Translations under genes and position numbers: made by a program
Shown: positions 55,919 to 64,000 of the stretch, one piece after another
Position numbering within the stretch: the first letter of the stretch is position 1
Layout of the letters: each line of letters opens with the position of its first letter
Assembly: GCA_011799875.1 (NCBI GenBank)
Contig: CM022302.1
Location: forward strand, 304,431,048-304,495,047
Reading direction: 5' to 3'
Length of the DNA stretch: 64,000 nucleotides
Origin: Thinopyrum elongatum
Lineage: Eukaryota > Streptophyta > Magnoliopsida > Poales > Poaceae
The notes under the pieces: model-generated
Seen by the model: the letters and a program-made list of their open reading frames with translations, nothing else
Told to the model about the DNA's origin: nothing
The model's database searches: none

Positions 55919-57364
55919 ATGGCGCCCAAGAAAAAGTCTGGCGCGACAGCTCACCCTTCCACCTCAAAGGCCCCCTCGCATGCAGCCGCCGACACTTTGG
56001 GTACTGCAGCAGCGCTATGGGACGCGGATGCCGTGGGGGACGTGACCGGTGCAGGCGACTGTGTCACCGTTCCCCCCGAGGCCAAAGCAGGAGCACAAGA
56101 CGCCGAGGGAGGGCGACATCAGCTGCGTCCCCATGGCCATGTTCCCCAAGGCACGGGTGAGGAGAACGCTCAGTCTCCACCTCCCCACCGCGCCGGAGGG
56201 CGCAGCCGGAGCGACAATGCCCGCCCAGGTACGAGTCGGGACCCATTGGCTGTCCCAATCAATGGTAAAACTGCGGGGCACGCGCCTCCCGCGGGACAGG
56301 ATAACCATGGCGGAGCACTGAACGGGGTCGTCAACCCCCAGGCACACCCTTCTCGCCATCATACTGCCGTGGCGGCTGGCTCGCAGCAACGAGAGCACGG
56401 CGCCACCACCACCGCTACCATCAGGAGTTGAGCGACATCGCGGTCTGCGTCGTCATCCATGCCAAGCACTGCTTCGAAAGCCATGGCGCGAGCTCAACTC
56501 CTGCTGAGATTCCCACCAGCGGCCGATCAAATGGATGAGTGGAGAGCCACCATCCAGAGTTTGATCGGTTTTGCTAAAGTGGGAGGATCGCAGCGGGTAG
56601 ACCCGCCGCGGCGCCCACAAGCAATAACCACGGCCCAAGCCGCTGACCAAGTCGAGGGGGCCACTCCAATGGTGCAGTCCCCTCCACGACAGCCAGCGCA
56701 GAGGCCACAACTCGAACCATGCGACCAGGAGCCTGACAAGGCGTCAATGGCTTCATCTGATCCTCGGGCTCGTCGAGATCAGTGGCAGGTCCTGGAAGAT
56801 CGGCAGAGGGAAGACGCGCGCGTCACCATAGAACGACATCGTGAAACACGCCACCAATCTAACAGGCGCAACGGCCCAGACGTCGACGAACCCGCGCTCA
56901 GTGGAGGCGGGTACTTGCCTTTCAAGGTTGGGTGCCCCGCCTTCACTCGCGAGCTGCAGCAAGTCCGTTGGCCATCTGCCCATGTTTTCAAACCAGAGAT
57001 ACCAGAAAAGTATGATGAAAGACTGAACCCGGCAAAGTTCTTGAGCATCTACACCATCGTTGTTCAAGCCACCGGAGGAAGAGATGAGAAGGTGTTCACC
57101 AATTACTTCCCTTTGGCACTCAAGCCGAACGTGAGGTTGTGGCTGATGCACCTGCCAGAGAATTCCAACTCAACTTGGGCTAACCTGTGCAATGAGTTTG
57201 TTGGAGCCTTCACGGGCGGCCATCAAGAACCAGGACGGCCCAGCGATTTGCAGCTCCTTCCTCAAAAGGAAGGGGAGAGTTTGCAGAAGTACATGCAGGG
57301 GTTTAGCCGGGTGCACATGAACATTCCAGATATCCACCCGGCAGCTGTGATTTCCGTGTTCTAG
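55919..57364 (+). pseudogene. Tat-B gag, one internal stop
   Basis: The ATG at 55919 (MAPKKKSGATAH) opens a frame to 57364 with one in-frame TGA at 56429-56431. Residues about 180-480 form the retrotransposon gag domain: MDEWRATIQSLIGFA, FTRELQQVRWPS, FLSIYTIVVQAT, LPENSNSTWANL, FVGAFTGGHQEPG and YMQGFSRVHMNIPDIH. The frame ends VISVF before a TAG (57362-57364), near but not at the same codon as the stop in Tat-A. Confidence 0.8.
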
Positions 57365-58864
57365 TCTAGCATGTGCAACAGGAGGATACGTTCCAAGATG
57401 AACATCCGATTGCCCAAGATTATGAATGAGCTGTACACCTTGGCGGATAAGTGTGCCCATACGGAGGAAGGGAGGTGACTCCCCGGAGAACAAGATGGCA
57501 TCGAAGTTGACTCAGAAGACGACGACGATGCCACTAACCCGAAGAGGAAGAATAAAAAGCGTAACAAGAAGCGCAAGGAGAAGGCAGTACTAGGTGTTGA
57601 GGGTTCTGGCGCTCCCAGTACCGGCAAGAAGGCCAAGACCAAAGCCCTCGGCAAGGAAGTTGTAGCGTGCACTGATTGCCGGGAGGCTGCGGCAGCCGAA
57701 AAGGCTGGGAAGGCTAACGGGTTGTACTGCAAGATCCACCGGACCAAGGGCCATGATCTCCAAGAGTGTCACCAAGTTGAGAAACTTGTCAAGATGCAGA
57801 AAGCGGAATACGAGAAGCGTGACAAGGAAAGAGACCAAGAAGGTGCTGGTGGGAAGGGCCAAGGCAGCAGAGGAGGCCGCCGCGGCAAGTTTCCCCAGCA
57901 CAAAGAGAAACCTGCTAGAGGCCATGAGAAGAAGGAAGGTGATGACGAAAGTGATGAGGGGGATGAAGAGGAAACCAGTGAGCAAGAATTCCAGAAGGCC
58001 ATCGAGGCCCTGTGCATTGACGGAGGCGCATCATTGCACTCCTCTCACCGCCAGCTTAAACAGTGGGCACGTGAGGTCAATGTCGTAGAGCCAGCGGCGG
58101 ACTCCCGAAAACCACTCAAATGGTCCCGCACGCCCATCATCTTTGACGAAGAGGATCACCCCGACCCCACCGCGGTAGGGTGCTTGCCGCTGTTTGTTTC
58201 GCCAGCAATCCACAACCTCAAAGTCACGAAGATGTTGGTTGACGGCAAGGCAGGATTGAATCTGATTTCCCACAAAGTACTCAGCAAGCTGCAAATATCA
58301 GATGAAGAGCTCAAGGTTACTGGCACGTTTCAAGGGATCAACCCCGGCAGGAGTCGTCCAAAGGGGAAGTTCAGACTGCCGGTGACATTTGGAGGAGAGT
58401 TGAACTACCGGACTGAGAAGATTGTGTTCCACGTGGTCGAGCTTCCTTTGCCATACAATGGGAGTCTTGGTCGTCCAGCTCTGGCAAAATTCATGGCGGC
58501 ATCCCACTATGCCTACAATACCCTGAAGATGCCAGGGCCGATGGGCGTCATCTCCATTCCATCGGACAAGAAGGACGCAATCATATGCATGGATAAGATG
58601 TACCGGGACGCGGTTGCTGCCGAGGCCGCAGAGACCACAGTTCCCGCCAAGGAAAGCAAGAAAGGAAAGAAGGTTAGCAGGGATGCCAGCAAAGAGTCGG
58701 GGAAGCGCGCGTCCCCGGAATGTGCCGCGCCCATTGACGATTTTTCGGAGAGTTCCACTAGCAAGAGATCCAAGGTTTCTTCGCCTGCTATGAAGAAGGT
58801 CCCGGCAGGGCTGGTTGGCACTGACAGTACATTTACCATCAGCTCCACCCTTGATGAAAAATAG
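57365..58864 (+). pseudogene. Tat-B nucleocapsid-like and protease region
   Basis: A shifted piece from 57365 (LYTLADKCA) leads to an open frame 57722-58864. It begins with a variant zinc knuckle (YCKIHRTKGHDLQEC), a Lys/Glu-rich linker, FQKAIEALCIDGGASLHSS, then the protease strand KMLVDGKAGLNLIS and YNGSLGRPAL. The active-site triplet reads D-G-K where Tat-A has D-G-G. It ends TFTISSTLDEK at TAG 58862-58864, the same site as the stop in Tat-A. Confidence 0.7.
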
Positions 58865-60319
58865 GAAAGCGCGCTCGTTGCCTTCCTGTGGGCGAATGTC
58901 GATGTGTTTGCTTGGCAACCATCTGACATCCCCGGTGTTCCCAGGGAGGTAATCGAACACCACCTTGCTGTCTGCCCTCATGCTTGGCCCATCAAGCAGA
59001 AGGTCAGAAAACAAGCCTTGGAGCGGTAGCAATTCATTGCCGAGGAGATCAAGAAACTTGAAGCATCTGGTTTGTTCAGGGGAGTGTTGCACCCGACATG
59101 GTTGGCGAACCAGGTGGTGGTGCGCAAGGCGAATGGGAAATGGAGGCTTTGCATAGACTTCACAGATCTAAACAAGGCATGCCCGAAGAACCCTTTCCCC
59201 TTGTCGTGCATCGACCAGATTATGGATTCCACTTCCGGGTGTGATCTGCTTTCCTTCTTGGATGCATACTCCGAATACCATCAGATATTCTTGTGTAAGG
59301 AAGACGAGGAGAAGACCACGTTCATTACCCCATGTGGCACGTACTGCTTTGTGCGGATGCCCTTTGGGTTAAAGAGTGTCGGGTTTACCTTTGCAAGGGC
59401 AGTGCAAATTGGATTTGAAGCTCAGTTGCACAGGAATATTGAAGCTTATATGGATGACATAGTGGTCAAAACCAAGGTAAGATCAACGCTCATTCAGGAC
59501 TTGGAAGAGACCTTTGCAAACCTACGCAAGATCAACTTGAAGCTGAACCTCGAGAAGTGTGTGTTTGGCGTTCGCTCCGGCAAGCTACTTGGCTTCTTTG
59601 TGTCTCACCGGGGGATAGAGGCCAACCCCGACAAGATCAAGGCGATCGAGCAGATTCAAGCACCCAAGACAGTCAAGGACGTGAGGTGTTTAACTGGATG
59701 TGTTGCCGTGTTGAATAGGTTCATTTCCAAGTCTGCCGAGCGCACCCTACCGTTCTTCAAAATCCTGAAGAAGGCAGGGCCCATGAAGTGGACCCCGGAG
59801 GCAAAAGCAGCACTGTGGGACTTGAAAGCCCATCTTTCCTCTGCTCCCACCTTGGTCGCTCCTAAACCACAAGAGCCGTTGCTGCTATATTTAGCGGCAA
59901 CCAATCAAGTGGTTAGTGCAGCGATGGTGGCGCAGCGGGAAGTGGATGAAGGAGCAGCTGCAGCTATTGTCCTCCCCAAAGAAGAAAGTGAACCAATCAC
60001 GGCAAGCTTGAGTACAGATCTGGAGAAAGAAGAGCAGGGTGTTGAAGGCAATCCCAGAGCCCCGACAAGGAAAAAGGTGGTGCAGCGACCAGTTTACTTT
60101 GTTAGCTTCCTGTTGCATGGGGCTAGGTCAAGGTACTCTGGGGTATAGAAATTGATCTTCGGCCTCATCATGGCCTTGAGGAAGCTGCGCCACTACTTCC
60201 ATGCCCACGAGATCACAGTTGTCACCTGTTTCCCTTTGCAACGCATACTAAGGAACCCTGAGGCCACCGGCAGGATAGTTGAATGGGCATTAGAATTGTC
60301 AAGTTTTGGTCTGAAGTAT
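58865..60319 (+). pseudogene. Tat-B reverse transcriptase and RNase H, interrupted
   Basis: In frame after the TAG: ESALVAFLWANVDVFAW, a TAG at 59027, then an RT open frame 59072-60148 with HPTWLANQVVVRKANGKWR, DAYSEYHQI (Gly to Glu change compared with Tat-A), MPFGLKSVGFTFARAV and a YMDD box at about 59449. RNase H homology (PLLLYLAATNQVV, PVYFVSFLLHGA) runs into a TAG at 60146 where Tat-A has CAG, and on to LELSSFGLKY at 60319, where RLX-2 begins. Confidence 0.8.
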
Positions 60320-60718
60320 TGTTGTAGGGAGGAACCCTAAGATGGATCTTTCATGAATTGGAGGGGAAATCCCCAAGAACAAGATGAACACAAAGGGGAA
60401 AACACAAGAGGAACACTCAAGAACAAGTCCAATCACACATCCACACAAGATCCACAAAGGTACAAGAAAAACAAAGGAAAGATACAAGGTAGAGTTCATC
60501 TCAAATCCAAAGGAAGATGAGGTCTTGAGATCTAAAGAGATCCTTCCCTAGATGGGGTCTTGAATCCACTAGGGATCTTCTCCAAAAAAGGCCTTGAACT
60601 CCAATGGAGTGTCTCTCTCTCTCCAGAGGAGGGATCCCACCAGGGGAGGTACATGAGCTAAGCTCTAATGTCTAGATCTTTTCTTAGCTAAGTCTAAATG
60701 GAGGAGGAGGAGGAGGAG

Positions 60719-60727
60719 TATATATAG
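60719..60727 (-). promoter_or_regulatory. TATA box in RLX-2 LTR
   Basis: CCTATATATACTCC on the minus strand, about 76 bp downstream of the motif array, beside a GAGGAGGAG run. Confidence 0.55.
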
Positions 60728-60802
60728 GTCCAAGGGATGAAGAGGGTAAGCAGGGGCAAAATAGACATTACATGGGCAAAGCCCGCAGCAACACACAGGG
60801 GG

Positions 60803-61004
60803 CCCCGTGCGCATGGTGTAAGTGGAGCCCGTGCGCATGGGGTATCCAAAGACCTGGCGACTTAGCCTGTGCGCACGGGGTCTGCGAGGCCCGTGGACAC
60901 GAGGGTCCCGTGGGCACGGTACACGCCCGTGCGCACGGGGTCTTCAGGACCACCAATCTGGGAGGCCCGTGGGCACGGGGTCGGAAGGGCCCGTGCGCAC
61001 GGGG
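60803..61004 (-). repeat. Array of CCCGTGCGCACGGG palindromes, 8 copies
   Basis: Eight copies (three with the perfect 14-bp palindrome, others with one to three changes such as CCCGTGGGCACGGG) in about 200 bp, unevenly spaced. Same U3 position as the CCGGATGTCCGG array in RLX-1. Confidence 0.9.
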
Positions 61005-64000
61005 TCGCCTGGGAGCTGCTGCCTTCTTCTTGGCACTTCCTTCTCCGCTTCCAGGCTTCCCTCTTGGATGGTGTAGATGTTCTCTTCTTCTTGGACTCCT
61101 CCTCGATGAATGTGTAGCTATGCTCACACCTATGTATGCACATGAGAGAGGGGTCAAGTAGTATACCATCCTCGAAAGGTACAAGTGGACACGTGTAAAG
61201 GAGATGATTCACCTTTGTATGTGTGAAGTAGATGTCGCACGTGTCACTTGCTAAATGGACTATTGACATGGTGATGTCCATAGGATGCTCCGCATCATCC
61301 CCTCCCCCTTGGGAAAGATCCGACCTCGGATCGAAATCCAAATCACCATGGGAAAGAGATGATGTCGCCATGTAGAAGTGGACGATCACCAAGCATTCAT
61401 CATCTTGTAGTTCCAAAAGGGCATTCTCCAATGTTGCACTGCCTTGTAATTCCTTCAAATGGAGCAAAGATAACAAGCACTTAGAAAAACAAATGTGGTT
61501 GGCGTTAGAGCAAAACCAAGCATTCAAGAGGTGATTCACCCAACGAGTATTGTCATCAAGCATAGCATATGGTTTGACAAAGAAGTGTGGCATGGCATTT
61601 AAGCATATAAATTGAGCACATGGAAAAGCATCATGGAAACAATCATGCAAAGGTGAGGTAAAGGTGCTAATATGTGTGACAAGTAAACAAGCATCTACCT
61701 CAATTTCGTAGCAAGCATGCATAAAGCGCTCAACAAAAGGTCTATGGTAGGCATAGGAATCATTCACAACACCAAATAAAATGAAGTGTCTAAACACATG
61801 GGGCAAGTGCAAGACAATCCAAGCATAATGTGCATAGGGCGTAGTGAAGATATCGTAGCACTCAACACAATGGAAAGAGCAATTGTTCAACATGTGTGAG
61901 GCAATCAACTTAATCATGTGACAAGCAATGGGGCATGGCATATGTGAAGAAAAGACATTGTTATAACTAAACATATGATAGGAGCAAGTAATCCAAGAAT
62001 TGGATGCAACACACAAGGCATATATGTCATGAGGCATAGCAATGTGGAAATCATGAGTGAAAGCACTATATCTAACATATGTGCAATCAAGTGGTCCAAG
62101 ATGACCAATAAGTCTCATGGTGGAAGCAACACAAGTAGTATGGTCCACAATATCCATGCTCATGGTTTTGTGTTTCTCGAAAGAGAAGGATATCACCTCG
62201 AAAGCATGTCCTTGTGCATCCTTCACAATGTCGAAGTACAAGCAAGTGCGATGTAGACTCGTCGTGGTAGAAGGTGGTTCGCTCTCAAGAGCTCGAATTG
62301 TCAACTCACGTGAAGTGGAAGTCGACACGAAGTCCAAGTATCCTACACATGCACACAACAAAACAAAGAGTGTATGCGCATGGTAGATAAACACATCATC
62401 CATCATGATGGTTCTCTTCTCTTGCACATAACCATTAGAAGCAAAAGTGCATGAATAATATGATGCAATGGCTATACTCATGGCACTACGCATATGGTGC
62501 AAAGAAGGAAGATAAGCATGCTTCACATGAAAGATGGTACAAGCTCCAAACTTATGCGAGAGAGCTATGGGGGCAATCTCATTAGCAATACTAAAAGCAT
62601 TGTTGCACTCAATACAAGGCAAATCATCTAGCATGAGAGAGGCAACATATGGAGACATATGACAACATGTAATAGCAATCATGTGCAAAGCATGGAAATG
62701 GATGCCATCAACCGCATGAGATGAGCAAGTATGAATCATGGGTGATGCAACATAAGCAAGCATATCAATCATGTCGTGCAAACTAGTGGAGTGAAGATGC
62801 AACACACTAGAGGATATCATGGCAATCATGTCATGTGAGCAAATAATATGCATAGGCAATGCACATGACATATGGCAAGCATGAACACAAAGCGAGATCA
62901 AAGTATCATCATAGGAATGGGTCACAAATGGAACATGGCAATAACAAGAGATATCTCCACCAAACTTGCAAATACACATACAAGTACGAGAATCAGGGAA
63001 CATGTGTAATGCAAAGCATGGGTCACAAATGCATGAAAAAGGCATATGAAGAGGCATAACATGCAAAGTGAACACGGTAAAATGAGTATAAGGTGACAAG
63101 TGGTATATAGCCCATAGCCGTGTGAGACCCAAGTAAAAGAGATGCGCGTAGTCCTTGCACGAATGGAACGGTGTGAAGGACAATCCATGGGATCCCAAAT
63201 CATCGTTGCTCTCAAGAGCTCGTTTCGTCAACTCATGGGATTGTGAGGTTGACGAGTGTTCATAAGTACCTACACAAAACAAAGGCAAAGGGAAAATTGT
63301 GTGTGTGTGGTATATGTACACATCATCCATCATGATGCATACGTGTATGTGTTGGTTAGCACAAAATATCCAATGCTCAAATAAATGAGAGCATGATATA
63401 GAAACATGTCATCCATCATGATAGGTTTGTTGTTATGTATAGCATAATGGAGACTAAAATTGTGTAATGCATCATGAGAAATATGTAGAGCATTGTTATT
63501 CATGGAATGCATATGGTGCATGCTATTATGGGAATCATGCAAAGTATGGAATGCATCAAAATCTCCTAATATGTATGAGGAAACTATGGGGGTCTCCTCA
63601 TGAGCATTAGTGGAAACGTCACATGGAGAATATGAACAACATCCAAAACAATGCATGTTCGAATCTAGGTGGTCATGGCATGGCATATGAGATAAATGAT
63701 GCAAAGGGAGCATATCAATATCATCACGAGAAAAACAAATGCCAATAACCATGGGTTTGTCATCTATGCCATATGTGCAAATTGGGTTTATTTTAATGGC
63801 ATATGCATAGTCACTACGATGAGATTGCAAATATGACATTTGATTGATCTCATGCATAGCATATGACAAGTCAAGCGGATTGTCAAACATGATGTGACCT
63901 AAAGAATTGTCACAAGAAATCCTATGTAACATGGCATCACAACTAATAGACTCCATATGGCAATCATCAAACTCGTCATAAATGGGTAAATCATCACATG
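60862..64000 (-). pseudogene. RLX-2 large ORF, homologue of the RLX-1 protein, one frameshift, partial
   Basis: Minus-strand frame open from the window edge to about 63390 (DAMLHRISCDNSLGHIMFDN, CFGCCSYSPCDVSTNAHEET), then a 1-base shift near 63388-63395 relative to RLX-1 (GAGAGCATGAT versus GAGATGCGTGAT in plus reading). The second frame runs 63333-60862 (823 codons). It includes MMDDVYIYHTHTIF, a later paralogous module MMDDVFIYHAHTLF, and DPRSDLSQGGGDDAEHP exactly over the polypurine tract, then continues 436 nt into the LTR and through the palindrome array. No pol motif is seen. His/Cys/Met-rich like RLX-1. Confidence 0.65.
61298..61311 (-). promoter_or_regulatory. RLX-2 polypurine tract
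   Basis: Minus strand AAGGGGGAGGGGA before TGATGCGG, same place as in RLX-1. Confidence 0.8.

Larger units (their letters stand above)
54905..60319 (+). mobile_element. Tat-B: Tat-lineage Gypsy retrotransposon, interrupted by RLX-2
   Basis: 5' LTR 54905-55817, primer site, gag, protease and RT are present. The coding region stops inside RNase H at 60319 where RLX-2 is inserted; the rest would be beyond the window. It is closely related in protein and layout to Tat-A but clearly a different copy. Confidence 0.85.
60320..61297 (-). repeat. RLX-2 3' LTR
   Basis: 978 bp, TGTTGTAGGG to CCGCATCA in plus reading. Outer 40 bp at both ends resemble RLX-1; the middle does not. Confidence 0.85.
60320..64000 (-). 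mobile_element. RLX-2: sibling of RLX-1, 3' part
   Basis: Minus-strand LTR element inserted in Tat-B (preceding bases AGTAT). LTR 60320-61297, polypurine tract at 61298, then an ORF homologous to that of RLX-1 running off the window. The palindrome array in its LTR has a different motif from RLX-1. Confidence 0.85.

Overview
The window looks like intergenic DNA from a large cereal genome, most likely wheat, Aegilops or a close Triticeae relative. The evidence is the set of transposon families and their nesting: a Sabrina-like Athila Gypsy element, a BARE/Angela/WIS-type Copia LTR, Tat-lineage Gypsy elements with an antisense gene, Caspar-like CACTA transposons, and Stowaway and Tourist MITEs. 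I see no intact host gene, rRNA, tRNA or CRISPR. Family names were assigned by eye and are tentative; most element boundaries rest on visible LTR or TIR ends and target-site duplications.

Layout. 1-1036: a three-exon B3-domain-like gene with one in-frame stop. 1275-5013: the right part of a CACTA transposon (CACTA-A) whose right end sits inside the 5' LTR of a Sabrina-like element (5014-19050). The 3' LTR of that element holds a Stowaway MITE (9411-9618) and a complete minus-strand LTR element, RLX-1 (10057-18082, duplication AATGT). RLX-1 has no recognisable pol but carries an intact ORF of about 1340 codons. 19051-19539 is an unassigned retroelement remnant. 19540-19868 and 50763 onward are two halves of one Copia LTR, split by a 30.9-kb CACTA locus (CACTA-B, 19869-50762, duplication ATG).

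Inside CACTA-B are: a 3'-truncated Tat Gypsy element (Tat-A, 21894 to about 33723) with decayed gag-pol and a spliced antisense gene; two MITEs; a complete small CACTA (CACTA-C, 37564-41578, duplication GAG) with AP2-like, B3-like and GRF-zinc-finger-like genes; and a decayed multi-exon TnpA-like gene (Transposase_24 type) near the right end. No TNP2 transposase was recognised, so all the CACTAs look non-autonomous here.

51600-64000: an Athila-like fragment, a Sabrina-like LTR piece (52544-53443), an inverted Tat LTR (53444-54387), a second Tat element (Tat-B, 54905-60319), and RLX-2 (60320 to the window end), a sibling of RLX-1 inserted in Tat-B.

The most unusual signal is in the RLX elements. 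Both LTRs carry dense arrays of short near-perfect palindromes about 75 bp upstream of a TATA box. The motif differs (CCGGATGTCCGG in RLX-1, CCCGTGCGCACGGG in RLX-2) while position and spacing are the same, and both elements encode related, otherwise unrecognised large proteins.
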